Positions 37,488 through 47,638 of a stretch of 64,000 nucleotides of DNA are shown here, in pieces; the stretch's first letter is position 1, and the number at the start of each line of letters is the position of its first letter. This DNA comes from an uncultured Clostridia bacterium (GTDB taxonomy: Bacteria > Bacillota > Clostridia > Oscillospirales > Oscillospiraceae). The position numbers were made by a program, and so were the translations under genes. The stretch lies in assembly GCA_946411835.1 (NCBI GenBank), contig CAMKFK010000002.1, positions 1 through 64,000 of the forward strand, given 5' to 3'. A model generated the notes under the pieces. It saw only the letters and a list, made by a program, of their open reading frames with translations, did no database searches and was not told where the DNA came from.

Positions 37488-38006
37488 ATGAAGCTCAAGA
37501 CGGTGGCGCTCAAGAGCGTCAAGCCCTACGCAAACAACCCGCGCCGGAATGACGGCGCGGTGGAGGCCGTGGCGGAGAGCATCCGGCAATGCGGCTACGT
37601 CGCGCCGATCGTCGTGGACGAGGACATGGTGATCCTCGCGGGGCATACCCGATACAAGGCGCTGACGCTGCTCGGGCTCGAGCGCGTGCAGGTCGCCGTC
37701 GCCGAAGGGCTGACGGACGAGCAGAAGCGCAAGTACCGCATCCTCGACAACCGCACGAACGAGCTGGCGGACTGGGACGCCGAGTTGCTCGGCGTGGAGC
37801 TGGATGGGCTCGACTTCGACGGATTCGACTTCGGACTGCTGGACGCCGTTGAGCCTCCGGCGCTCGGCGACAAGAGCGAAAGCAAGCCAAATGGCGAGGC
37901 AGAAAAGAAGCTGGCTGATGGTGCAAAGGAGCTGGACTTGAATGAGTTTAGTGACGAGCGATTCCAGTGCGAGTGCCCGCGCTGCGGGTTCCGCTACAAT
38001 CCATAA
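37488..38006 (+). CDS. ParB N-terminal-domain nuclease-like phage protein
   Basis: VALKSVKPYANNPRRNDGAVEAVAESIRQCGYVAPIVVDEDMVILAGHTRYKA. Confidence 0.85.
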   Translation: MKLKTVALKSVKPYANNPRRNDGAVEAVAESIRQCGYVAPIVVDEDMVILAGHTRYKALTLLGLERVQVAVAEGLTDEQKRKYRILDNRTNELADWDAELLGVELDGLDFDGFDFGLLDAVEPPALGDKSESKPNGEAEKKLADGAKELDLNEFSDERFQCECPRCGFRYNP

Positions 38007-39048
38007 ATTCCCGTGGAAGTGGAGGCTTGCTGACCCGATAGCAAACAAGCACGGGAAAACGGTGTTTTCATGCTTTTCATGCGGTGGCGGCTCGTCAATG
38101 GGCTACAAGCTCGCCGGATATGATGTTTTGGGAAACGTTGAGATTGACCCGCGCGTGATGGAAGTGTACCAGCGGAATCTTCACCCGAAGTACCCTTTTA
38201 CAATGGACATTCGATCTTTTTTAGAGCTTGCGGACAGCCGGCTTCCCAAAGAGCTGTTTCAGCTCGATGTGTTGGACGGCTCGCCTCCTTGCAGCACATT
38301 CAGCATGATCGGCAAGCGGGAATCGGGGTGGGATGTCGAAAAAAAATTCCGTGAAGGTCAAGCCGCACAACGTCTCGATGATCTGTTTTTCTGGTTTATC
38401 CGCGTGGCGGATCGTCTCCGCCCGAAGGTGGTTATAGCCGAAAATGTCAAGGGTCTTGTGAGCGGAAATGCCCGAGGCTATGTCAACGAAATTTTGAAAG
38501 CATTTCAAGATGCCGGTTATTACACACAGCTTTTCTTGCTGAACTCTGCTGCAATGGGGGTCCCCCAGAAGCGGGAAAGAGTTTTCTTTATCGCGCGTAG
38601 AAAGGACATGAATTGCAAGCCGCTCGTTATGCGGTTTTCTGAACCGCCCATTCTGTTTAACTCCGTTCGTTCTGATCGCGGGAAAGATGTTGTGGGAAAG
38701 GATTTTGAATTGCTGAAAATGGCTCATGACTCCGATGAATACGTGTCGTGGGTTGAACAAAGAATCAAAAATACGCATATAGGGAATTTCAGACATATCA
38801 TTTCCGATACGGAGATCGCGCCCACTCTTACGTCATCTGGAACTGACTACAGGAAGATAGACAAAAAAGCGCTTTCTGATGAAGACTGCCGCAACATACA
38901 GACATTCCCGCAAGATTATGATTTTTATAACCAAAATCCTCGCTACATTTGTGGAATGTCCGTGCCACCAGTTATGATGGCACAGATTGCAAGCTGCGTG
39001 TGTGAGCAGTGGCTCAGCGGAAAGGCGGTGGCGGGCGATGGGCTATGA
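37942..39048 (+). CDS. DNA (cytosine-5-)-methyltransferase
   Basis: FSCGGGSSMGYKLAGY; DGSPPCSTFS; AENVKGL; PQKRERVFFIA. Confidence 0.93.
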   Translation: MSLVTSDSSASARAAGSATIHKFPWKWRLADPIANKHGKTVFSCFSCGGGSSMGYKLAGYDVLGNVEIDPRVMEVYQRNLHPKYPFTMDIRSFLELADSRLPKELFQLDVLDGSPPCSTFSMIGKRESGWDVEKKFREGQAAQRLDDLFFWFIRVADRLRPKVVIAENVKGLVSGNARGYVNEILKAFQDAGYYTQLFLLNSAAMGVPQKRERVFFIARRKDMNCKPLVMRFSEPPILFNSVRSDRGKDVVGKDFELLKMAHDSDEYVSWVEQRIKNTHIGNFRHIISDTEIAPTLTSSGTDYRKIDKKALSDEDCRNIQTFPQDYDFYNQNPRYICGMSVPPVMMAQIASCVCEQWLSGKAVAGDGL

Positions 39049-39373
39049 CGTTCGGGCGGACATTGCCGCCATCATGGCAACGGCGAACGCGCCGGACACC
39101 GACCCTGCGGCGCGCTTCGCGCTGATCTCCACCCTGAGCCGGTATCAGGAGCAGCTCCGCCAGCTCGCGGAGATCAAAAGCTCCATCGACGAGCACGGCG
39201 CGATGCTGACCATGAGGGACAGCTACGGCCGCGCCGTTGTGATCGAGAATCCAGCCGTGCGGAGCTACGCGCGCACCACACAGCAGGCGAACGCGACGGC
39301 GGGCAAGCTGCTGAAGCTGTACAACAGCATCATCAACAGCCGCCAGCGCCCACCGGCGGGCGGCAAGGAGTGA
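39038..39373 (+). CDS. P27-like small terminase subunit / packaging protein
   Basis: position before TerL; NPAVRSYARTTQQANATAGKLLKLYN. Confidence 0.6.
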   Translation: MGYDVRADIAAIMATANAPDTDPAARFALISTLSRYQEQLRQLAEIKSSIDEHGAMLTMRDSYGRAVVIENPAVRSYARTTQQANATAGKLLKLYNSIINSRQRPPAGGKE

Positions 39374-39386
39374 GGGCGACGCGGAC

Positions 39387-41555
39387 ATGAGCGAAATGAA
39401 ACCGAACAAGGAGGAGCAAATCCGGCTCGCCATGCAATCGCTGGGCGTCTACTCCGACGCCTACGAGCCGGAGATCAAGGCGCTGGCGCGTCTGGAGCGT
39501 GAGCTGGGGCGGGCGGAAAAATCGTGGCGCAAGGCTTACAACCCGGACGGCGGCTCAAAGAATCCTCCGCAGATGGTGGTGGAGCTCATCAACAAGGACG
39601 GGCGCGCGTACCGCCAGCGCGACCCCTACTATGTCGAGGTCGCGCGCCTGCGCAAAGAAGTGAGCGCCGCGCGGCGTCAGCTTGGCTTGACGCCGAAGGC
39701 AAACGCCCGCGTCCGCGAGACGCAGGCCGCCAATGCCGCGCGAGCCGCCAGCCGTCTGGAGGTGCTGCTCTCCGACGCGCAGGACTACGCGGCGGAGCAC
39801 GCGGCGGAGTATCAGGAGGACGTGGAGCGGTATGTCGATTCCGTGCTCACCGGCGAGCGGCGCGCCTGTCCTGAGATCGTGCAGGCGTGCGAGCGCTACC
39901 GGCGCGACCTCGGCTCCGACCGCTGGGACTTCCGCGCCGAGGCGGCAAATGAGGTGATCGCCATCATCGAGACGACGATCTGCCACCAGCGCGGCGAACG
40001 GCTGGACGCGTCGCCCCTGTGCGGCGAGCCGTTTTTGCTCATGCCGTATCACAAGTTCGTTGTTTATAACGTCCTCGGATTTTTTATCAAGGGCACGCAG
40101 GAGCGGCGCTACAAGGAGGCGCTTGTCTTCGTGCCGCGCAAAAACGCAAAGACCACCTTCGCGGCGGCGCTGGCGTGGGCGCTGGCGCTGTACAACCGGC
40201 GCAGCGGTTCGGCGGTGTACGAGATCGGCGGCAGTCTGACGCAAGCGATGATCGGTTTTGACTTCCTCCGCTACAATCTGCGGCGGCTTGCCATCACGAC
40301 GAAAGAGGATCCCGTCGCGGGGCTGCGCGTCATCGACAACAACACGACGCACAGCATCAGCGGCGCGCTGGCGGACGGCTCGGTGGAGATCAACGCCATC
40401 GCCACGCCGCAGGACGGTTTGCTTGCGTCAATCATCATCGCGGACGAGCTGCACACCTACAAGAGCGCCGCGCCCTATCAGCTCATGCTGGATGCGACGA
40501 AAACCTACACCAACAAGCTGGTGATCGGCATCAGCTCCGGCGGCGATCTGGCGCAAGGCTTTTGTGCGAAGCGCGTGGAGTATTGCCGCAAGGTACTCAA
40601 CGGCACAGTCACCGGCGACGAGGCGGACACCGTGTTTGCGTTTATCGCGGCGGCTCCGCATAACGAGGCGGGCGACGTGGATTACACCGACCCAGCCGTG
40701 ATGGAAGCTTGCAATCCGGGATGGGGCGAGAGCATCCGACCGCAGGACATGATAAACGCGGCGGCGCAGGCGCGGGACGATCCACAGCTCCGCCCGATGT
40801 TTTTCCAGCGCTCGCTCAACGTCTTCACGGCGGCGCTCAAGGCCTGGTTCGATGTGGACGAATGGCGGCGAAGCGACCGGAAATACAACTGGACGCTTGA
40901 TGATCTGGCGCGCCTGCCGGTGCGCTGGTACGGCGGCACCGACTTGTCGAAGCTCCACGATCTGACGGCGGGCTGTCTCTTCGGCAATTACCAGGGCGTC
41001 GATATTGTCATCCCGCACTGCTGGTTCCCGCGCACGGCGGCGACCGTCAAGGCGAAGGAGGACGAGATACCGCTTTTCGGCTGGATGGACGACGGCTGGC
41101 TCGACATGAGCAACGACGTAGTGACGAATCACAGCGACGTCGTGAAGTGGTACGAGGCGCGGCGCGACCAGGGCTTTGATATTCGCCGGATCGGGCATGA
41201 CCGCAAATTCTGCCGTGAATATTTTATCGAGATGACCAACAAGGGCTTTCCGATCAAGGATCAGCCGCAAACTTTTCTGCGCAAGTCCGAGGGCTTTCGG
41301 TATCTTGAGGCGAGCGCGAAGCGGGGCACGCTCTATTACTGCCACGCGGAGCCGATGGAGTACTGTGTTCAGAACGTCCGCGGCATCGAAAAAGCGGACG
41401 ATATGGTGATGTACGAAAAAATCAACGAGCATCTTCGCATTGACGTTTTCGATTGCGCGGTTTTTGCCGCCTGCGCCTATCTTGAGGACATGGAGCAGGT
41501 GCAGAAGGTCGCCGCGTGGTTCGGCGAAGACGTCAGCGCGGGTGTTGATAATTGA
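39387..41555 (+). CDS. phage terminase large subunit with TerS-like N-terminal region
   Basis: VFVPRKNAKTTFAAALA; IIIADELHTYK; 722 aa. Confidence 0.93.
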   Translation: MSEMKPNKEEQIRLAMQSLGVYSDAYEPEIKALARLERELGRAEKSWRKAYNPDGGSKNPPQMVVELINKDGRAYRQRDPYYVEVARLRKEVSAARRQLGLTPKANARVRETQAANAARAASRLEVLLSDAQDYAAEHAAEYQEDVERYVDSVLTGERRACPEIVQACERYRRDLGSDRWDFRAEAANEVIAIIETTICHQRGERLDASPLCGEPFLLMPYHKFVVYNVLGFFIKGTQERRYKEALVFVPRKNAKTTFAAALAWALALYNRRSGSAVYEIGGSLTQAMIGFDFLRYNLRRLAITTKEDPVAGLRVIDNNTTHSISGALADGSVEINAIATPQDGLLASIIIADELHTYKSAAPYQLMLDATKTYTNKLVIGISSGGDLAQGFCAKRVEYCRKVLNGTVTGDEADTVFAFIAAAPHNEAGDVDYTDPAVMEACNPGWGESIRPQDMINAAAQARDDPQLRPMFFQRSLNVFTAALKAWFDVDEWRRSDRKYNWTLDDLARLPVRWYGGTDLSKLHDLTAGCLFGNYQGVDIVIPHCWFPRTAATVKAKEDEIPLFGWMDDGWLDMSNDVVTNHSDVVKWYEARRDQGFDIRRIGHDRKFCREYFIEMTNKGFPIKDQPQTFLRKSEGFRYLEASAKRGTLYYCHAEPMEYCVQNVRGIEKADDMVMYEKINEHLRIDVFDCAVFAACAYLEDMEQVQKVAAWFGEDVSAGVDN

Positions 41556-41572
41556 CACATTTGAAAGGGGTG

Positions 41573-42778
41573 ATGCGCTTGAGCAAAAAGCGCAAGGGCG
41601 CCGCTGCCGCGCGAGACCGTCCCGCACAGCAGGAACGCGGGGTGATATTTCTCGGCGGCTGGAATGACGACAGCGATCTTGCCTGCGCGGGCTACACCAC
41701 GTTGGCGCAGTCGCCGGAGGTGAGCGCGGGCGTGGATCAGATCGCGGCGCTGGTCGCCGCAATGACGATCCACAAAATGCGGAATACCGGCAGCGGGAAT
41801 GTGCGCGTCAACGACGAGCTCGCGCGGCTGGTAGACGTGACGCCGAACCGCCTCATGGGACGCGCGCTTTTCATCCGCTGGATCGTTCGGACGATGTACC
41901 TTGACGGCAACGGCAATGCCGTCGTCCTGCCGCACACAGAGGACGGGCGCCTGCGGGAGCTGCTGCCGATTCCGGCGGCCTACGCGACATACTATCCCGA
42001 CGGTCTCTTCGGCTACCGCGTCGCGCTGGCGGGGCGTCCCTACGATCCCGACGAGGTGCTCCACTTCCGGCTTAATCCCGACAGCTTTTATCCGTGGCTC
42101 GGCGCGGGCTACCGCGTTGCGCTGGCGGACATCGTGGACAGTCTCAACCAGGCGGCGAAGACGGCAAAGGGCTTCATGCGATCAAAGTGGAAGCCGTCCA
42201 TCATCATCAAGGTGGACGCGCTGACCAGGGAATTTGCCGGACCGGAAGGGCGGCGCAAGTTGCTCGACGACTATGTGCGCGGCAGCGAAGCGGGCGAGCC
42301 GTTTGTGATTCCTGCGCAGCAGTTCGACGTGCAGGCCGTCAAGCCGCTGACGCTTTCCGACCTTGCGCTCGCGGACTTCGTCAAGCTGGACAAGCGGGCG
42401 GTTGCGTCGATTCTCGGCGTTCCGTCTTTCGTGCTCGGCGTCGGCGAATTTCGCCGCGATGAGTGGAACAATTTCGTCAGCGCGAAGATCATGCCGCTGG
42501 CGCAGATCATCGAGCAGGAGCTCACGCGCAAGCTGATCCTCTCCGATGATGAGTTTTTCCGCTTCAACCCGCGCGCGTTGTACAACTACGATCTGCGCGA
42601 TATTGCGACGATTGCGGACGACCAGTACGTCCGCGGGCTCATGACCGGCAACGAGGCGCGCGACTGGCTCGGCCTCTCCCCGCTCGACGGGCTGGACGAG
42701 CTGGTGATACTGGAAAATTACATCCCGCGCGGCATGATCGCGGAACAGAACAAACTGGGAGGTGACGGCAATGCCTGA
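41573..42778 (+). CDS. HK97-family portal protein
   Basis: YLDGNGNAVVLPH; LRLNPDSFYPWLG; position. Confidence 0.92.
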   Translation: MRLSKKRKGAAAARDRPAQQERGVIFLGGWNDDSDLACAGYTTLAQSPEVSAGVDQIAALVAAMTIHKMRNTGSGNVRVNDELARLVDVTPNRLMGRALFIRWIVRTMYLDGNGNAVVLPHTEDGRLRELLPIPAAYATYYPDGLFGYRVALAGRPYDPDEVLHFRLNPDSFYPWLGAGYRVALADIVDSLNQAAKTAKGFMRSKWKPSIIIKVDALTREFAGPEGRRKLLDDYVRGSEAGEPFVIPAQQFDVQAVKPLTLSDLALADFVKLDKRAVASILGVPSFVLGVGEFRRDEWNNFVSAKIMPLAQIIEQELTRKLILSDDEFFRFNPRALYNYDLRDIATIADDQYVRGLMTGNEARDWLGLSPLDGLDELVILENYIPRGMIAEQNKLGGDGNA

Positions 42779-43361
42779 GCCGAAAACCGGAGCGCCGTGG
42801 CGCTCCATGCAGCTCCGCTCCGGCGACTTCTCCACGCGCGAGGAAGACGGCGAGCGGATCATTGAGGGATATTTCGCCACGTTTGACGGCGAGTACGTCA
42901 TGGGCGACTGGGGCGTCGAGCGCATTGACCCCCACGCATTCGACGACACGCTCGGCGGCGACGTGCGCGCCCTCATCAATCACGACACGACGCTCGTTCT
43001 AGGGCGGACGACCGCGCGGACGCTGGAGCTGGCGGTGGACAGCCACGGACTGTTCGGACGTATCCATATCAACGGAGCGGATCAGGATGCGGTCAACGCC
43101 TACGAGCGCGTCCGGCGCGGCGATGTGAGCCAGTGCTCTTTCGGGTTCGACATCCTCGAGGAGAAGCCAGAGCGTCTGGAGGATGGGCGCACGCGCTGGA
43201 CGATCCTGCGCGTGAAGCTCTACGAGGTGAGCGTCTGCACCTTCCCCGCCTACGAAGATACGGCGGTCGTCGCCCGCCGGAAGGATTTGGATGCGCTCCG
43301 CGCCCGCGAGCTGGAATGCTGGCGCGAGCGGATGCGCGGCACACTCAAAAAGGAGGCTTAA
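42771..43361 (+). CDS. HK97-family prohead protease
   Basis: IIEGYFATFDGEY...ALINHDTTLVLGRT...QCSFGF. Confidence 0.92.
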   Translation: MPEPKTGAPWRSMQLRSGDFSTREEDGERIIEGYFATFDGEYVMGDWGVERIDPHAFDDTLGGDVRALINHDTTLVLGRTTARTLELAVDSHGLFGRIHINGADQDAVNAYERVRRGDVSQCSFGFDILEEKPERLEDGRTRWTILRVKLYEVSVCTFPAYEDTAVVARRKDLDALRARELECWRERMRGTLKKEA

Positions 43362-43362
43362 T

Positions 43363-45081
43363 ATGGCACTCAAAGCATTGATGCTCGGCCAGAGCATCAA
43401 GATGAAGGAAACCCAGCTCCGCGCCCTTGAGGAGCGCGGCACGACCATCGCCGCGCGCGAGGCAGAGCTTGAGCAGGCCATCGCCGAGGTGGAAACTGAC
43501 GAGCAGCGCGCCGCCGTCGAGACGATGGTCGCCGAGTTCGACAGCGAGCGCTCCGCGTATGACGCAGAGCTGACCGCCGCGCGGCAGGAGCTGGATCAGC
43601 TCCGCGCCCAGCTCGCGGAGCTGGAAGACAATGAACCGCCCGCCCCCGCGCAGACGCGCGGCGCGGAGCACAGTCAGGAGGTGCGCACCATGCCCATCAA
43701 TTTCGATCTTCGCAGCATCCGCAAGCTGCCCAGCAATGAGCGCGCGTTCGATGCGCTGCCCTTCGAGGAGCGCCAGCGCATTGCCGCCACGCCGACCGCG
43801 CGGGCGTTCATCGGCGAGATTCGCTCGATCATCTCCAATCAGCGCGCCGTGACCGGCGCCGACCTCACGATTCCCGTCGAGTTCCTCGACATCGTGCGCG
43901 AGAATATGTTCCGCTACTCGAAGCTGCTCAACCGCGTGCGCGTCCGCGTCGGGCGCGGCGTCGGACGCCAGACCATCGGCGACCTTGTGCCGGAGGCGAT
44001 CTGGACGGAGTGCTGCGGCGCGCTCAATGAGCTGACGTTTGGCTTCACGCAGATCGAGGTGGACTGCTACAAGGTGGGCGGCTATGTCCCCCTCTGCAAC
44101 AGCCTCAAGGAGGAGAGCGATCTCGACCTCGCGGGCGAAGTGATCGAGATGATCTCCCAGTCCATCGGCTACGCCATCGACAAGGCGATCCTTTACGGTC
44201 GCCCGTCGCTCAAAATGCCCACCGGCATCGTGCCGTCGCTGGCGCAGACCTCCCAGCCCTCCGATTGGCCGGTCAGCGGCCCCGCGTGGACTGATCTGCA
44301 CACCAGCAACATCATCACACTCGACAGCAGCCTGACCGGCGCGGCGTTTTGGGCGGCTCTCACCGTTGCGGCGGGCAACACCTTCACGCTCTACAATCGC
44401 GGCGAGATGTTCTGGGCCATGAACTCCAAGACCTACGCTTTGCTCAAGGCGAAGGCGGTCACGGCGACGATGACCGGCGAGTGGGTCGCGGCCGTCAACG
44501 GCGAAATGCCGATCATCAGCGGCAACATCGACGTGCTGGAATTCATCCCCGACGGCGATATCATCGGCGGCTACGGCGACCTCTACCTCCTGCGCCGTCA
44601 CAGCGATACGATGATCGGCGCGGACGAGACCGGCCACTACAACCGGATCAACGATATCACGCTGTTCTGGGGCAAGACCCGCGCGGACGGCAAGCCCATT
44701 ATCCGCGGCGCGTTTGTCGCCATCAACATCAACGGCCAGACGCCGACCACGGAGCTGCCCTTCGCCGGCGACATCGCCAACGATGCCGCGCTCCAGTCCC
44801 TCACCGTCGGCGCGCTCAGCCTGTCCCCGTCCTTCAATTCCGACACCATGACCTACACCGCCAGCGCCGCGAACAACGTGACCTCCGCTGCCGTGACCGC
44901 GACGCCTGAGCAGGCTGACGCGCAGATCGCCATCACCGTCACCAGCGGCACGACCACCAAGAACGTCGTCAACGGCGGCTCCGCCGCGCTGGCCGTCGGC
45001 GTAAACACCATCACGACGACGATCACAAAGGGCGGCTCCACGCGCGTCTACACCGTCACCGTCACGCGCGCCGCGTCCTGA
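43363..45081 (+). CDS. HK97-family major capsid protein with C-terminal cadherin-like beta-sandwich
   Basis: coiled scaffold N-term, mature region MPINFDLRSIRKL..., C-term LQSLTVGALSLSPSFNSDTMTYTASAAN... Confidence 0.92.
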   Translation: MALKALMLGQSIKMKETQLRALEERGTTIAAREAELEQAIAEVETDEQRAAVETMVAEFDSERSAYDAELTAARQELDQLRAQLAELEDNEPPAPAQTRGAEHSQEVRTMPINFDLRSIRKLPSNERAFDALPFEERQRIAATPTARAFIGEIRSIISNQRAVTGADLTIPVEFLDIVRENMFRYSKLLNRVRVRVGRGVGRQTIGDLVPEAIWTECCGALNELTFGFTQIEVDCYKVGGYVPLCNSLKEESDLDLAGEVIEMISQSIGYAIDKAILYGRPSLKMPTGIVPSLAQTSQPSDWPVSGPAWTDLHTSNIITLDSSLTGAAFWAALTVAAGNTFTLYNRGEMFWAMNSKTYALLKAKAVTATMTGEWVAAVNGEMPIISGNIDVLEFIPDGDIIGGYGDLYLLRRHSDTMIGADETGHYNRINDITLFWGKTRADGKPIIRGAFVAININGQTPTTELPFAGDIANDAALQSLTVGALSLSPSFNSDTMTYTASAANNVTSAAVTATPEQADAQIAITVTSGTTTKNVVNGGSAALAVGVNTITTTITKGGSTRVYTVTVTRAAS

Positions 45082-45096
45082 TCGGAGTGACGCGCG

Positions 45097-45375
45097 ATGG
45101 CCGCGAACCTTTTGACCATGCTCAAGGTTGATCTCGGCATCACCTCCACCGTCTACGACGAGCGCCTGACGCAGGTGCTCGCCGCAGCGGAGGGCGCGAT
45201 CGCCCGCGAGGGCGGCGTGCTCAACCTTGACAGCCCCGAGGACTGCCAGCTTGTCGTGATGTACGCAGCGTGGCTTTGGCGCAAGCGCGACACGATGGAG
45301 CCGATGCCGCGCATGGTGCGCTGGGCGCTCAACAACAACGTCTTCGGGAACGCGATGGCGGGTGGTGTTCCATGA
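45097..45375 (+). CDS. head-tail connector protein
   Basis: position, gp6-like helical protein. Confidence 0.7.
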   Translation: MAANLLTMLKVDLGITSTVYDERLTQVLAAAEGAIAREGGVLNLDSPEDCQLVVMYAAWLWRKRDTMEPMPRMVRWALNNNVFGNAMAGGVP

Positions 45376-45686
45376 TCGACGCGGCGCTTGATTTGATCTC
45401 AGTCGCCCAGACGCAGGACAATAGCGGCGTTTGGCGCGACGCCGAGACCACGCGGCAGGTTTTCTGCCGCGTGGACGCCATCACGCGGCGAGAGTTCTTC
45501 GACGCGGGGCAGGCGGGACTGAACCCTGAGCAGAAATTTATCGTAGCCGCTGCCGATTACGGCGGCGAGACGCTGGTGCGCTACGAGGGCGCGCGCTACA
45601 GCGTCTATCGCACATACCGCCAGCCGGGCGCGGATTACATGGAGCTTTACGCAGAACGGAAGGTGGGGACGCATGGCCAAGTCTAA
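45372..45686 (+). CDS. head closure / head-tail adaptor protein
   Basis: MIDAALDLISVAQTQDNSGVWRDAETTRQVFCRVDAITRREFF; start reset. Confidence 0.7.
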   Translation: MIDAALDLISVAQTQDNSGVWRDAETTRQVFCRVDAITRREFFDAGQAGLNPEQKFIVAAADYGGETLVRYEGARYSVYRTYRQPGADYMELYAERKVGTHGQV

Positions 45687-46080
45687 GCAGACGCCGCTGA
45701 GCGGATTTTCCCGCGAAATCCACCTGATCCTTGATGACTACGCAGACGACGTAGCGGATCGCGTCGGGCAGGTTGTTGAGCGCATTACAAAGTCCGGCGC
45801 AAAGCGCGTGCAGGCGGCGGCCCGCGCGAAGTTCCCCGTGCCCGGCAGCCGCCATAAGAGCACCGGAGCCTACGCCAAGGGTTGGAAAGCCCGCGTGGAT
45901 AAAAAGGGGCGCACGGTGCAAGGCGTGATCTACAACAAAGACTTGCCTGGGCTGCCCCATCTTTTGGAGCACGGGCACGCCAACGTCAACGGCGGAAGGA
46001 CGCCGGGCTATGTCCACATCAAACCGGTTGAGGACGCGCTAAAGGCGGAATTTGAGAAGGCGGTGAGGGAGGAGTTATGA
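45673..46080 (+). CDS. HK97 gp10-family protein
   Basis: GAKRVQAAARAKFPVPGSRHKSTGAYAKGWK...HLLEHGHANVNGG. Confidence 0.8.
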   Translation: MAKSKQTPLSGFSREIHLILDDYADDVADRVGQVVERITKSGAKRVQAAARAKFPVPGSRHKSTGAYAKGWKARVDKKGRTVQGVIYNKDLPGLPHLLEHGHANVNGGRTPGYVHIKPVEDALKAEFEKAVREEL

Positions 46081-46430
46081 CCCCACAAGAGATTGCGGCG
46101 ATGATCGCCAGCGTCGGCGTGCCATACGCCTACAGCCACTTTGACGCCACGCCGGAGCACCCCGCGCCCGCGCCGCCCTTTATCTGCTTCTTTTGCCCCG
46201 GCTCCGACGACGTGTACGCCGACGACAAAAACTATGTATCAATTGCTGACCTCTCCGTCGAGCTATACACCCGCAACAAAGACTTCGCGCTGGAATCTGC
46301 CGTCGAGGCGGCGCTCGCCGCTCATGATCTGGCGTGGGACAAGGAGCAGACCTACCTCGACGGCGAAAAAGTCTACATGACTTCATGGGACTGCCAGACA
46401 GTCCTGAAAGGAGGCAACTATGCCCAATAA
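46077..46430 (+). CDS. tail terminator / minor tail protein
   Basis: position; VGVPYAYSHFDATPEHPAPAPPFICFFC. Confidence 0.65.
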   Translation: MTPQEIAAMIASVGVPYAYSHFDATPEHPAPAPPFICFFCPGSDDVYADDKNYVSIADLSVELYTRNKDFALESAVEAALAAHDLAWDKEQTYLDGEKVYMTSWDCQTVLKGGNYAQ

Positions 46431-47253
46431 AGTCACCTTCGGCATCAAAAACGTACATTACGCCCCTTTGACCATCGCGTCGAACGGCACAGTGATTTAC
46501 GAGCAGCCCCAGCCCTTCCCCGGCGCGGTGAGCATCGGCCTTGAGCAGCTCGGCGAGATGACCGAAATCTACGCGGATGACATCCTGTACTGGGCAGGCT
46601 CGGAGAACAGCGGCTATCAGGGACCGTTCGTCTCGGCGCTCATCCCGGACGCGTTTCGGGTGGACGTCCTGGGCGACACAATCAGCGGAAACGGACTGCT
46701 GGTTGAGAACGCCAACGCGATCCCGAAGAATTTCGCGCTGCTGTTTGAGTTTTCGGGCGATCAGTCAGCGCGCCGCGTGGCGCTCTACAATTGCTCGGTG
46801 CAGCGTCCCGGCCTCAGCTCGACAACCAACACGCGGACGAGAACCCCGAACGAGCCGAGTATGCAGATCACGGCGGCGCCGCGCCCCGATGGCATCATCC
46901 GCGCGTTCTCGATGGACGACACGGATCAGGACGTCTACGATTCCTGGTACGCCACCGTGCCGGAGCCCGGCGTAAGCAATGTGCCGAAGCTCTCCGCGCT
47001 GATGGTGGGCGACGAGGTGCTGTCCCCCGTCTTCGACCCCGACACCACCTCGTACACGGCGTCGTTTACCTCCGCGAGCTCGACCGTGACGGCGACCGCG
47101 CCGGAGGGCGCGACCGTGATCGTCGCGGTCAACGGCAACAGCATCGCCAACGGCGGGCGCGCCGCGTGGAACCTCGGCGCGAATACGCTGACCGTCACCG
47201 TGACGAAGGACGGCATCCAGAATATCTACGCCGTCGCCGTGACCCGCCGATGA
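46420..47253 (+). CDS. major tail protein with C-terminal cadherin-like beta-sandwich
   Basis: KVTFGIKNVHYAPLT...; C-term LSALMVGDEVLSPVFDPDTTSYTASF. Confidence 0.85.
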   Translation: MPNKVTFGIKNVHYAPLTIASNGTVIYEQPQPFPGAVSIGLEQLGEMTEIYADDILYWAGSENSGYQGPFVSALIPDAFRVDVLGDTISGNGLLVENANAIPKNFALLFEFSGDQSARRVALYNCSVQRPGLSSTTNTRTRTPNEPSMQITAAPRPDGIIRAFSMDDTDQDVYDSWYATVPEPGVSNVPKLSALMVGDEVLSPVFDPDTTSYTASFTSASSTVTATAPEGATVIVAVNGNSIANGGRAAWNLGANTLTVTVTKDGIQNIYAVAVTRR

Positions 47254-47638
47254 GGCGCGCCGTAGAGATCGCCGGGCGCTCCGTCGAGTTTGCCGCCAGT
47301 GCCGCGACGCCGCGAAACTACCGCGTGCTGATCGGGCGCGACCTCTTTGAGGATTTCCAGCGGGTCGCGGCGGCGCTTTCCGACGCGCTGGACGGTGGCG
47401 CGGAAATCCCGCCCGACATCCTGACTGTGTTCGAGGATATCGCGTGGTGCATGGCGCACGAGGCGACGCCGCGCGGCGTGCCGGACACCCCGTCGGAATG
47501 GCTGGAGGCGCTCGCTTCCCTCCCCATCCGCGTGGTGTTCCCTGCGCTGGAGCTGCTGTGGCTGGACAACCTGACGCAGACGGTGCACCCCGCAAAAAAA
47601 TTAGAGCGACCACGCGCAAGATGACGACTGGGCTGTAC
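47250..47638 (+). CDS. tail assembly chaperone gpG-like
   Basis: MRRAVEIAGRSVEFAASAATPRNYRVLIGRDLFEDF; stop approximately at 47622-47627 in this frame, end coordinate approximate. Confidence 0.75.
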
